From contig CAKOXW010000002.1 in assembly GCA_934130375.1 (NCBI GenBank), forward strand, positions 212,887 through 276,886: a DNA stretch of 64,000 nucleotides. Direction: 5' to 3'. A model generated the notes under the pieces. The model was not told the origin of the DNA and did not search any database. It worked only from the letters and a program-made list of their open reading frames with translations. This document shows positions 31,815 through 40,679 of the stretch, in pieces. Numbering within the stretch: the first letter of the stretch is position 1; the number at the start of each line of letters is the position of its first letter. This DNA comes from an uncultured Bacilli bacterium (lineage in GTDB: Bacteria; Bacillota_I; Bacilli_A; RF39; UBA660). The position numbers and the translations under genes were made by a program.

Positions 31815-33161
31815 ATGAATGAGAATCAGTTATGGAATAAATTTTTAGAAGAAATAAAGGATAAAATGTCTCCAATTTCATTTGAAACTTGGTTCAAAGA
31901 TACATACTTATATAAAATTGAAAATAATAAAGCAATCGTTATAGTACCAATGCAACTACATAAAAAGAACCTTAAAGAAAATTATAAAGATTTAATTAGT
32001 GAAATATTCAATAATATAACGGGAACTAACTTTGAATTTGAGTTTTTAATGGAAGATGAAATTAAAAAGAATGAACCAGTTCATACTATTGAACAAGGTG
32101 TACCTTATAATAATCCAGAGCAAGCAAATTTGAAACCTAATTACACTTTTGAAAATTTTGTAGTAGGTACTTCTAATAGATTTGCGTATACCGCCGCAGT
32201 AGCAGTTGCTGAAAATCCAGGTAAAGCTTACAATCCTTTATTCTTATATGGAAGCAGTGGACTTGGAAAAACACATTTAATGCAAGCAATAGGTCATAAG
32301 ATTATAAAAGAAAGTAATAAAAAAGTATTATATGTACCAAGTGAAAAGTTTAAATCTGATTTTATTAGTATAAATAGAAAAAGTGATAATAATTTTGAAA
32401 ATATTGAATATTTTAAAAAGAAATATAGAGACTTAGATGTATTAATAATAGATGATATACAGTTTTTATCAACAGCAACTCAAACACAGCAAGAGTTTTT
32501 CCACACATTTAATGAATTGCATGAAGAAGGAAAACAAATCATTATATCATCTGATAGGTCACCTGAGGATTTAAAATTACTAGAAGAAAGATTAAGAACA
32601 AGATTTAGTTGGGGATTATCGGTTAATATTTATCCACCTGATTATGATTTAAGAATGCAAATACTTAAAAAGAAGTTATCTTTATATGAACTAGCAAGAC
32701 CAATTGATGAAGAAGTACTTGAGTTTATAGCAAATAATTGTACTGCTGATGTTAGAAAACTAGAAGGTGCCCTAAATAGGTTATTTGCGTATTCTACAAT
32801 GTTAAATATAAGTCACATTAACCTTGATGTTGCTACTGAAGCACTAAAAGGGCAATTAAATACGTGTGGATATATTAAGAATAATATTCAAAAAATACAA
32901 ACGATTGTTGCTGACTATTATAATATTACAACTGAAGATTTAAAATCTAAGAAAAGAACTGCTAAGGTAGCGTATCCTAGACAAATTGCTATGTATTTAT
33001 CTAGAGTATCAACTGATGAGTCTTTAACACGCATTGGACTGGAATTTGGTGGTAAAGACCACACAACAATAATGCATGCGATAGATAAAATTTCTAAGGA
33101 TATGAAAGAAGATAAGAACTTGGAAACAGTTATTAACAATTTAAAATCTAAAATAGGATAG
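31815..33161 (+). CDS. dnaA: Chromosomal replication initiator DnaA
   Basis: Initiator ATPase that melts oriC. The ATG at 31815 (448 residues, MNENQLWNKFLEEIKDKMSP) is preceded by AGTGATGG; upstream in-frame codons lie inside oriC. Domain I (1-80), a short linker, the AAA+ domain (Walker A LYGSSGLGKTHLMQAIGHK, Walker B VLIIDDIQFLS) and domain IV with GGKDHTTIMHAIDK for box recognition are all present. DnaA boxes flank the gene on both sides. Confidence 0.99.
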   Translation: MNENQLWNKFLEEIKDKMSPISFETWFKDTYLYKIENNKAIVIVPMQLHKKNLKENYKDLISEIFNNITGTNFEFEFLMEDEIKKNEPVHTIEQGVPYNNPEQANLKPNYTFENFVVGTSNRFAYTAAVAVAENPGKAYNPLFLYGSSGLGKTHLMQAIGHKIIKESNKKVLYVPSEKFKSDFISINRKSDNNFENIEYFKKKYRDLDVLIIDDIQFLSTATQTQQEFFHTFNELHEEGKQIIISSDRSPEDLKLLEERLRTRFSWGLSVNIYPPDYDLRMQILKKKLSLYELARPIDEEVLEFIANNCTADVRKLEGALNRLFAYSTMLNISHINLDVATEALKGQLNTCGYIKNNIQKIQTIVADYYNITTEDLKSKKRTAKVAYPRQIAMYLSRVSTDESLTRIGLEFGGKDHTTIMHAIDKISKDMKEDKNLETVINNLKSKIG

Positions 33162-33250
33162 TTATCCACAGAGTAAATTTCCGTGTAATACAAGAAAATG
33201 TTAACTTATCCACATAATTCGCACTAATAATATTAATAATATAATAATAA
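33162..33250. other. oriC: oriC, part between dnaA and dnaN
   Basis: DnaA boxes TTATCCACA at 33162-33170 and 33206-33214 (same orientation). About ten bases further on are TAA-rich triplets (33225-33250) resembling the DnaA-trio element of the B. subtilis unwinding site. A bipartite origin is likely. Confidence 0.75.
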
Positions 33251-33273
33251 ATAAAAAAATAATGGAGGTTTTT

Positions 33274-34392
33274 ATGAAATTAAATATAAAAAAAGAAGTA
33301 CTAAATGAAAAATTGAATATTGTATCAAAGGCAATATCAAGTAAAAATATTATACCTGTTTTAAGTGGTATAAAAATGGATTTAAAAAATGAAGGATTAT
33401 TCTTAACAGCATCAAATGATGAAATAGCAATTGAGACCTTTATTGATAGTAATAATATAGTATCTATAGATGAGATAGGTTCTATAGTCGTACCCGGTAA
33501 ATATTTCTTAGAAATAATAAGAAAAATTGAAGATGAAACTGTATATATAGAAACAGATGGTTTAAATACTTTAATAACTACTAAAAGAGGTGAATACTCA
33601 TTAAATGGTATGAGTGCTACTGAGTTTCCTAATATTAAGTTAGAAATGGTTAAAAATCCTATAATAATTAATGAAAAAATTATTAAAAATATAGTTAGTC
33701 AAACTAGTTTTGCAGTATCTACTCAAGAATCAAGGCCAGTACTAACAGGTATTAATTTTAAAATAGAGAATAGTACTATGGAGTGTGTAGCAACAGATTC
33801 TTATAGACTTGCTAAGAAGATTATTACTTTGGATAAAGATGTTGAAAATAAGATTAATATAGTAATACCTGGTAGAAATTTAGTTGAATTAACAAAGTTA
33901 TTAACAGATGATGAGAAGTTTGTTGAAATGCATGTTTTTTCTAATAATGTATTGTTTAAAAGTAAAGATATGTTATTTCAGTCTAGATTATTAAATAATT
34001 CTTATCCTGATTTATCTAAATTAATACCAGATGAATATGAACTTGTATTAAAATTAAATTTAGTAGAGTTTTATAATACAATAGATAGAGTATCTTTACT
34101 AACATCTGAGAAAGATAAGAACCAAGTTAAGATGGAAATTAATAGTGATGATATAGTATTAAGTTCTACTTCACAAGAAATAGGTAAAATTGAGGAAACT
34201 ATGCATGTATCTAAGTCTGCAGATAAGAATATGGTAATCGCATTTTCTTCTAAGTATATGATGGATGCTTTAAGAACTTTGAAATGTGATGAAGTTGAGA
34301 TTAAATTAAATAGTGAGATTAAACCTATTATAATAAAGAATTCAGAAGATGATAATTTAATTCAAATTGTAGTTCCTATAAAAACATTTTAA
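33274..34392 (+). CDS. dnaN: DNA polymerase III beta sliding clamp
   Basis: Ring clamp that tethers the replicase. The ATG at 33274 follows ATGGAGG (372 residues). Three repeated clamp domains; start MKLNIKKEVLNEKLNIVSKA, middle SFAVSTQESRPVLTGINFKI, and C-terminus ending IQIVVPIKTF with the hydrophobic-cleft residues. Normal length. Confidence 0.98.
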   Translation: MKLNIKKEVLNEKLNIVSKAISSKNIIPVLSGIKMDLKNEGLFLTASNDEIAIETFIDSNNIVSIDEIGSIVVPGKYFLEIIRKIEDETVYIETDGLNTLITTKRGEYSLNGMSATEFPNIKLEMVKNPIIINEKIIKNIVSQTSFAVSTQESRPVLTGINFKIENSTMECVATDSYRLAKKIITLDKDVENKINIVIPGRNLVELTKLLTDDEKFVEMHVFSNNVLFKSKDMLFQSRLLNNSYPDLSKLIPDEYELVLKLNLVEFYNTIDRVSLLTSEKDKNQVKMEINSDDIVLSSTSQEIGKIEETMHVSKSADKNMVIAFSSKYMMDALRTLKCDEVEIKLNSEIKPIIIKNSEDDNLIQIVVPIKTF

Positions 34393-34418
34393 AAATAGTG
34401 TAAAAAACTATTTTTTTT
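34393..34418 (+). terminator. dnaN terminator
   Basis: AAATAGT-GTAAAAA-ACTATTT followed by a T-tract. Confidence 0.8.
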
Positions 34419-34419
34419 G

Positions 34420-34428
34420 TGCTATAAT
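34420..34428 (+). promoter_or_regulatory. Extended -10 promoter of mnmG
   Basis: TGCTATAAT directly after the T-tract of the dnaN terminator. Confidence 0.6.
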
Positions 34429-34456
34429 ACCTACGAAAACGAAGGAAAGTGATGTT

Positions 34457-36265
34457 ATGGATTATGAAATTATTGTAGTAGGTGGAGGTCATGCTGGTTG
34501 TGAGGCAGCTTTAGCGGCATCTAAAAGACATAAAACTTTATTGGTAACTGGAAGTATTAGTAATATAGCAACTATGCCTTGTAATCCATCTATAGGTGGA
34601 TCTGCAAAAGGAATAGTAGTAAGAGAAATAGATGCTCTTGGTGGATATATGGGTAAATGTGCTGATAAAACTTTATTGCAACAAAAGATGCTTAATAAAT
34701 CTAAAGGTCCTGCAGTAAAATCTCTAAGGTGTCAAGCAGATAAAGTAACTTATCCACAGGAAATGTTAAGGCATTTAAAAGAACAAGAAAATCTTACTAT
34801 TAAAGAAGGTATGGTTGAAGATTTAATTGTAGATAATAATGTAGTAGGTGGTATAGTATTAGATACTAATGAGAAAATCACATCATCTATAGTTATTTTA
34901 ACAACTGGTACTTATTTAAAAAGTGATATATTAATAGGTAATACAAGAACTAGTAGTGGTCCTAGTAATCAAAAAAATTCTAAGCATTTAAGTGATAAAT
35001 TAAGAGATTATGGTCTTAATATTTTAAGATTAAAAACGGGTACTCCTCAAAGAATTGATAGAAGCACAATAGATTTTTCTAAGACTAAAAGAGAAGATGG
35101 AGATATAGAACCATATACATTTTCTTTTGATAATGAAATATATTATGATGTTAATAATCAAGAACCTTGTCATTTAATATATACAACTAGTGAAACTAAG
35201 AAAATAATTTTAGATAATTTAAATAAATCTAGTATGTATGGAGGATTAAATGATATTAAGGGTGTTGGTCCTAGATATTGTCCTTCAATTGAGGATAAAA
35301 TGGTTAGATTTAAAGATAAGGAATATCATCAATTATTTTTAGAGCCTGAAAGTAAATATTATGATGATATATATTTACAAGGTTTTTCTACTAGTATGCC
35401 ATATGATATACAAGAGAAAATGGTTCATTCACTACCAGGACTTGAGCATGCTAAGATAAAAAAATATGCATATGCTATTGAATATGATGCTATTTATCCA
35501 ACTCAAATAAATGCATCTCTTGAAACAAAGGTTATTAAAAATTTATTTACTGCTGGACAAATTAATGGAACTAGTGGTTATGAAGAGGCTGCTTGTCAAG
35601 GTTTAATGGCTGGTATAAATGCAGTATTAAAATTAGAAGGAAAAGAGCCATTAGTTTTAAAAAGAGATGAAGCATATATTGGTGTATTAATTGATGATTT
35701 AGTTACTAAGGGTACTAAAGAACCATATAGATTGTTAACTAGTAGAGCTGAGTATAGATTATTATTAAGACATGATAATGCTGATTTAAGACTTACTGAG
35801 TATGGTCATAAAGTAGGTATGATTAGTGCTGATAGGTATAATAAATTTATTGAAAAGAAAAATAATATAGAGCATTTATCTGAATATTTAAAAACATTAA
35901 AAATTGATAAAGTAGACGGAGTAACTTATATAAAGAGACCTGAAAATACAATATTTAATATAGAAAATTTACTTGATAAGAAGTATACTACTGAGGAATT
36001 AGAGCAGGTAGAAATTATATTAAAGTATGAAGGTTATATAAAGAAAATTAAAAAAGAAGCAGAAAGAATGCAGAAACTTGAATATAAGAAAATTCCTGAG
36101 GATATTGATTATGATAAAATTATAAATATTGCTAGTGAAGCAAGACAAAAGTTAAAAGAGGTAAGACCAACTTCTTTAGGTCAAGCAATGAGAATAAGTG
36201 GTGTTAATCCAAGTGATATATCTATTTTAACTGTTTATATGAAGAGGTATTTTAAAAATGAATGA
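34457..36265 (+). CDS. mnmG: tRNA uridine 5-carboxymethylaminomethyl modification enzyme MnmG (GidA)
   Basis: FAD enzyme acting with MnmE on wobble uridines. The 602 residues open IIVVGGGHAGCEAALAASK (FAD dinucleotide fold). NPSIGGSAKGIVVREIDALG, LKTGTPQRID and GTSGYEEAACQGLMAGINA follow. The C-terminal helical tail ends ISILTVYMKRYFKNE. It overlaps rsmG by eight bases. Confidence 0.98.
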   Translation: MDYEIIVVGGGHAGCEAALAASKRHKTLLVTGSISNIATMPCNPSIGGSAKGIVVREIDALGGYMGKCADKTLLQQKMLNKSKGPAVKSLRCQADKVTYPQEMLRHLKEQENLTIKEGMVEDLIVDNNVVGGIVLDTNEKITSSIVILTTGTYLKSDILIGNTRTSSGPSNQKNSKHLSDKLRDYGLNILRLKTGTPQRIDRSTIDFSKTKREDGDIEPYTFSFDNEIYYDVNNQEPCHLIYTTSETKKIILDNLNKSSMYGGLNDIKGVGPRYCPSIEDKMVRFKDKEYHQLFLEPESKYYDDIYLQGFSTSMPYDIQEKMVHSLPGLEHAKIKKYAYAIEYDAIYPTQINASLETKVIKNLFTAGQINGTSGYEEAACQGLMAGINAVLKLEGKEPLVLKRDEAYIGVLIDDLVTKGTKEPYRLLTSRAEYRLLLRHDNADLRLTEYGHKVGMISADRYNKFIEKKNNIEHLSEYLKTLKIDKVDGVTYIKRPENTIFNIENLLDKKYTTEELEQVEIILKYEGYIKKIKKEAERMQKLEYKKIPEDIDYDKIINIASEARQKLKEVRPTSLGQAMRISGVNPSDISILTVYMKRYFKNE

Positions 36266-36962
36266 TAAAGAATTTAAAGAGGAATTAAGTAAATTAGGAA
36301 TAGTGTTAACAAGTACTCAAGAAAATCAATTAGAAATGTACTATAATTTATTAATTGAGTGGAATAATAAGATGAATTTAACTGGTATTACAGATAGAAA
36401 TAGTGTTTATTTAAAGCATTTTTATGATTGTATTACATTAATTAAAGCAATTGATTTAACTAAAAATTTAAAAATAGTAGATGTTGGTGCGGGTGCTGGA
36501 TTTCCAGGATTAGTATTAAAAATAGTATTTCCTAATTTAAATGTAGTATTAGTTGATGCTCTTAATAAAAGAATTAATTTTTTAAATCACGTTATAGAAA
36601 GTTTAAAACTAGAAAATATAGAAGCAATACATGATAGAATAGAGAATTATGCTAAAAATAACCTTGAAGTTTTTGACTTAGTAACATGTAGAGCAGTTGC
36701 TAAATTAAATATTATTAGTGAACTTTGTTTACCACTTGCAAAAGTAAATGGGTATTTTATACCTATGAAAGCAACTATTGAAGATGAAATAAGTGATACA
36801 AAGTATTTGGAAGTATTAAAGTCTAAGGTTGAGAGTGTAATTACATTTAATTTACCAATAGAAAATAGTGTTAGGAATTTAATTGTTATAAAAAAATATG
36901 GAAGTATTGATAAGAAATATCCTAGACAATATGATAAAATTATAAAAAATCCGTTAAAATGA
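36258..36962 (+). CDS. rsmG: 16S rRNA 7-methylguanosine methyltransferase RsmG (GidB)
   Basis: Methylates N7 of a guanosine in the 530 loop of 16S rRNA. The 234 residues have the SAM motif IVDVGAGAGFPGLVLKI and LVDALNKRINFLNHV, plus DLVTCRAVAKLNIISEL. Ends with TGA inside a terminator stem. Always upstream of noc or parA/parB in Bacilli. Confidence 0.97.
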   Translation: MNDKEFKEELSKLGIVLTSTQENQLEMYYNLLIEWNNKMNLTGITDRNSVYLKHFYDCITLIKAIDLTKNLKIVDVGAGAGFPGLVLKIVFPNLNVVLVDALNKRINFLNHVIESLKLENIEAIHDRIENYAKNNLEVFDLVTCRAVAKLNIISELCLPLAKVNGYFIPMKATIEDEISDTKYLEVLKSKVESVITFNLPIENSVRNLIVIKKYGSIDKKYPRQYDKIIKNPLK

Positions 36963-36978
36963 CAAAAAGTCATTTTTT
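36956..36978 (+). terminator. mnmG-rsmG terminator
   Basis: AAAATGAC-AAAAA-GTCATTTT plus T-tract, nearly identical to the rsmA terminator stem. Confidence 0.85.
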
Positions 36979-36983
36979 TTATA

Positions 36984-37012
36984 TTGCAATTTGTTTAAAA
37001 ATTTAGTATCAT
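36984..37012 (+). promoter_or_regulatory. Promoter of the noc/parB gene
   Basis: TTGCAA (36984-36989), 17 bases, TATCAT (37007-37012). The start would be near 37019, just inside the first in-frame ATG (37017), which therefore cannot be used. Confidence 0.65.
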
Positions 37013-37040
37013 AAATATGAGAATAAAGGTGGGATTGTTT

Positions 37041-38537
37041 ATGAACCAAAATAATAATAGAGAAGTAGTGGAAATATCTGTTGAGGATATTATTCCAAAT
37101 AGATTTCAACCAAGATTAACGTTTGATCCAGAAGCACTTAATGATTTAGCGTCTTCTATTAAAGAACATGGTATAATACAGCCTCTTGTAGTTAGAAGAT
37201 TACAAGACAAGTTTGAAATTATTGCTGGTGAAAGAAGATTTAAAGCAGCATCTTTAATTGGGCTTAAGACTGTACCTTGTATTATTATGAATTTAAATGA
37301 TAATGAGAGTGCTGAGGTAGCAATCATAGAGAATATTCAAAGAAAAGAAATGACACCTTTAGAAGAAGCAAAGTCATTTAAGAAGTTATTAGATAAGGGT
37401 TATTTAACTCAAGAAGAACTTGCTAAGAGAATGGGAAAAAGTCAATCTGCTATATCTAATAAATTAAGACTTTTGAATTTAGATGAAGTTGTACAAGAAG
37501 CAATATTAAATGGTAAAATTTCTGAAAGGCATGCTAGAAGTTTATTAAGAGTTGATAATAAGGATGAGCAAAGGAAAATACTTGCTGAAATTATTGAAAA
37601 AAGGCTTACTGTTAAGCAAACTGATGAATTAATAAAGGAAAAGTTTGGGGATGCTAATATGGAAGAACATGTTGATAATGGAAATAATATTATAAATAAT
37701 ATTTTTAGAGGGGAACCTGTAAATAATACACCAGTATCTGAACCAGTACAAAATATGAATTTAAGTACTCCAACAATAAAATTACCAGTAAAAGATGCTA
37801 TAGAACCAAATCCACAAACAAATATTATGTCACATATTGTGGAACCGGCAAAGCCTATTTCCGAAGTTAATACAACATCAAATTATGGAGCACCATCACC
37901 TAAAGAATCTTTAAATATCTTTAGATTTGATACTGAAGTACCACAAAATACTGAACAAGAATTAAAAAATGTTATATCTCCTTCAGTATTTAGTAATGAT
38001 GATACTAATAATGCTAATGTACCAAATACAAATAATAATATAAATTCAAATATTAACACAAATACAAGTAGTATATTTACAAATACTAATGAACAAAATA
38101 TGTTTAAACCAGTAGAAAATAATAATATTTCAAATATGGATAGTATAGTTACATTACAAGATAATCAAATTATTAATTCAGATACACAAACTCAAGATAA
38201 TAATTTAAATAGTATCTTCAGTAATAACAATAATTCAATTAATCTAGATATTAATAATATTAAAAATAATGCTGAAAGTATTAATCAACCAGAAAAACCA
38301 ACTGTTGATATGAGTAATTTATTAAAATCATCAGATAAACCAACAAATAAATTCTTTGTTGATTTAGATATAGACCCTAATCAATTAAATAAACTTACTC
38401 TAGAACCTAAAATACAAAATTCAGTTAATACAATAAATAGATGTATTGAAGATTTAAAATTACAAGGTATAAATATAACTAAAGAAGAAGAAAATAAAAT
38501 AGATAAGTATGAAATAATAATTAGAATAGACAAATAG
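37041..38537 (+). CDS. noc: ParB/Noc-family CTPase with long Asn-rich linker
   Basis: DNA-binding sliding-clamp CTPase for chromosome segregation (ParB) or nucleoid occlusion (Noc). The ATG at 37041 (498 residues) follows AAAGGTGG. Order: N-terminal CTP domain (GERR 63-66, ENIQR 97-101), central helix-turn-helix domain (about 105-200), Asn/Thr-rich disordered linker (about 205-440), C-terminal dimer domain (about 445-498). It resembles Noc: VEDIIPNRFQPR, GKSQSAISNKLRLLNL, ISERHARSLL. The specificity positions read Gln135, Lys141, Asn146, Arg163, against Gln-Lys-Lys-Arg in Noc and Arg-Thr-Ala-Gly in Caulobacter ParB (recalled). The amphipathic membrane helix of Noc is absent. No parA adjoins. 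Position after rsmG equals noc in Bacillus. Confidence 0.85.
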   Translation: MNQNNNREVVEISVEDIIPNRFQPRLTFDPEALNDLASSIKEHGIIQPLVVRRLQDKFEIIAGERRFKAASLIGLKTVPCIIMNLNDNESAEVAIIENIQRKEMTPLEEAKSFKKLLDKGYLTQEELAKRMGKSQSAISNKLRLLNLDEVVQEAILNGKISERHARSLLRVDNKDEQRKILAEIIEKRLTVKQTDELIKEKFGDANMEEHVDNGNNIINNIFRGEPVNNTPVSEPVQNMNLSTPTIKLPVKDAIEPNPQTNIMSHIVEPAKPISEVNTTSNYGAPSPKESLNIFRFDTEVPQNTEQELKNVISPSVFSNDDTNNANVPNTNNNINSNINTNTSSIFTNTNEQNMFKPVENNNISNMDSIVTLQDNQIINSDTQTQDNNLNSIFSNNNNSINLDINNIKNNAESINQPEKPTVDMSNLLKSSDKPTNKFFVDLDIDPNQLNKLTLEPKIQNSVNTINRCIEDLKLQGINITKEEENKIDKYEIIIRIDK

Positions 38538-38583
38538 TTGTTTATTCTTTTTTAAAATTGTATAATTATAATAGAGGTGTAAT

Positions 38584-40098
38584 ATGAAAAAAAATGGATT
38601 TACTTTAGTAGAATTAATAGCTACCTTAGCGTTATTAGCAATGTTAACTACTATAATATCAAGAGTAGTTATTAAGAAGGTAAATGAAGCCAAAGCATAT
38701 GAAAGAAATGTATTAATTAGTTCTATAGAACTAGCAGCAATTACTTATACAAATGAGTATGATAATGTAGATTTACAAACAAATGACTGTGCTTATATAA
38801 CATTACAAGAACTAGTAGAAAAAAACTTACTAAATAATGATTTAATAGACCCAACTACTAAAAAATCCTTAGCATTATCAGATACAGTCTATGTAACAAA
38901 AGATATAAATGGCAACACGTACGCAACATATAATATAAATCAACATTACGAAACTACCTTAAAGTTAAATGGTAAGTACAATGTATATGTAAAAATAAAT
39001 GATGTTTATAACGAACCTGGTGTTAAAATTATTTCAAAAGATGGAAGTGGTACAACAGGTGGAATAACTACTGAGGGTGTTGTAAATACTAGTGAAGAAG
39101 GCATTTATAAACTAACTTACAAGTATGGTAGTATTTCAATAGAAAGAAATGTTGTGGTTTATCAAACAAGCCTTCCAACAGAAATAAAAATTACTAAATT
39201 AACAAACTATATAGAAAATCAGTACAATGTTAATGCTAAAGCAAATGGACTTGAAAAAGATACTACACCAGATTTAAATATAAGATATGTAGGTGCAACT
39301 CCAAAAAACTATGTAAAATTTAATAATGAATTATGGAGAATAATTGGAATATTTAATGGTAATGTCAAATTAGTAAGAGATGATATTCTAACTACATACT
39401 CATTTGACAATAAAAATAAATCACAAGGAATAGAAACAGATCGTGGAACAAATGACTGGTCAAATTCATATATAAGGGAGTTCTTAAACGATTACTATTA
39501 TGAAGGTAAAACAATAACATGCCACTCAGTCAGTGAAACAAGTTTGACTAGTGGATTAACTGCAAAAAACGAAACAATAACATGTCCAGCAATATCAAAA
39601 CTGAATACTACTGCAAAACAAATGGTACAAAATGCAATATGGAATTTAGGTGGAGTTACTTGGAAAACAAATATACCGCCATATAAATCATATTCAGTAA
39701 GTGAATTGTATGAAATTGAAAGAGGAACTAAGGTGTATACTGGGCATGCAACAACTTCAAATGATTATGTAGGATTAATATATTCATCAGATTATGGTTA
39801 TGCAAGTACAAATGAAAATTGTAGACAAAATTTAAGGGATGGAATAACATATGAGGATGACACATGGAGTTATACAGCAACATGTAAAAATGATAACTGG
39901 CTATATAAAGGAGTGTGGTATTGGACTATATCACCAGATTCATCTAATGCAAGTTTTGTATTCTTTATAAGCAGTGGTTTAGATAGTCGCAACTCATTAT
40001 ATCGAGGAAGCGTTCTCCCATCTCTATACTTAAAACAAGATGTAAAGATAGTAGGTGGTACTGGCACTAGTAGTGACCCTTATACTTTGGAAATATAG
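38584..40098 (+). CDS. Type IV pilin-like protein with large C-terminal domain
   Basis: A 504-residue pseudopilin-like protein. The N-terminus MKKNGFTLVELIATLALLAM is a class III prepilin signal: cleavage after Gly5, Glu at +5, then a hydrophobic helix. An Ig-like domain (DUF5011 style, about 120-200) and an unidentified domain (about 230-504) follow. The latter contains LWRIIGIFNGNVKLVRDD, YVGLIYSSDYGYAST and WYWTISPDSSNASFVFF. No pilus ATPase, platform protein or prepilin peptidase lies nearby. Likely surface protein or pilus tip component; function unknown. Confidence 0.75.
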   Translation: MKKNGFTLVELIATLALLAMLTTIISRVVIKKVNEAKAYERNVLISSIELAAITYTNEYDNVDLQTNDCAYITLQELVEKNLLNNDLIDPTTKKSLALSDTVYVTKDINGNTYATYNINQHYETTLKLNGKYNVYVKINDVYNEPGVKIISKDGSGTTGGITTEGVVNTSEEGIYKLTYKYGSISIERNVVVYQTSLPTEIKITKLTNYIENQYNVNAKANGLEKDTTPDLNIRYVGATPKNYVKFNNELWRIIGIFNGNVKLVRDDILTTYSFDNKNKSQGIETDRGTNDWSNSYIREFLNDYYYEGKTITCHSVSETSLTSGLTAKNETITCPAISKLNTTAKQMVQNAIWNLGGVTWKTNIPPYKSYSVSELYEIERGTKVYTGHATTSNDYVGLIYSSDYGYASTNENCRQNLRDGITYEDDTWSYTATCKNDNWLYKGVWYWTISPDSSNASFVFFISSGLDSRNSLYRGSVLPSLYLKQDVKIVGGTGTSSDPYTLEI

Positions 40099-40106
40099 GA
40101 GGAATA

Positions 40107-40679
40107 ATGAAGAAAAATGGTTTTACTTTAATTGAATTGTTAGCAGTTATTACTATTCTTGCTATTACTGCAACAATTGTAATTGTTAAGATTGATAAGA
40201 ATATTAAGGATACTCAAGATTTTGCTGATGATATGCAAATTAAAAATATTGAAAATGCTGCTTTGACTTATTCTTCTACTTATATAGATGAAATGGTTGA
40301 TTTTAATAGTAAAAAAGTAGGAACTATAACAGTTGCTACTTTGATAGATAAAGGTATACTTAAGAAAAAGGATGTTGATAGTATTCCTGTTACTAATAAC
40401 ATACTTATATGTGAAATAAATGGTGATATTAAGGTTAAGTATTTGGAAACGTTAAAGAATGTAATATTTTTGATTGGTCCTTCTAGTATGTCTTTGTATG
40501 TAAATGATACTTATAAGGAAATGGGTGCTTATGTAGCAATTCCTTCTACTGGTTTAGTAAAGTTATCTGATAGTAACATTAGTAGTAATTTAAATACTAG
40601 TGCGACTGGTAGTTATGAGGTTACTTATTCTTATGATAATGCTGATAGTGTTAAAAGAATTGTTGAAATAATTAATTAA
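40107..40679 (+). CDS. Second type IV pilin-like protein
   Basis: 190 residues, eight bases after the previous gene, with the closely similar prepilin start MKKNGFTLIELLAVITILAI. A short central domain (about 35-115) is followed by a C-terminal Ig-like DUF5011-type domain (NVIFLIGPSSMSLYVNDTYK, then a TGSYEVTYSYDNAD strand pair). It lacks the large domain of its neighbour and so could be the major subunit to the other's tip. The 3' end overlaps the convergent penicillin-binding protein gene. Confidence 0.75.
   Translation: MKKNGFTLIELLAVITILAITATIVIVKIDKNIKDTQDFADDMQIKNIENAALTYSSTYIDEMVDFNSKKVGTITVATLIDKGILKKKDVDSIPVTNNILICEINGDIKVKYLETLKNVIFLIGPSSMSLYVNDTYKEMGAYVAIPSTGLVKLSDSNISSNLNTSATGSYEVTYSYDNADSVKRIVEIIN

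Noticed and set aside
36258..36962. UGA reassigned to tryptophan (mollicute code)
   Set aside because: Trp codons are TGG and several conserved genes, including rsmG and yabP, end at TGA at the expected length.
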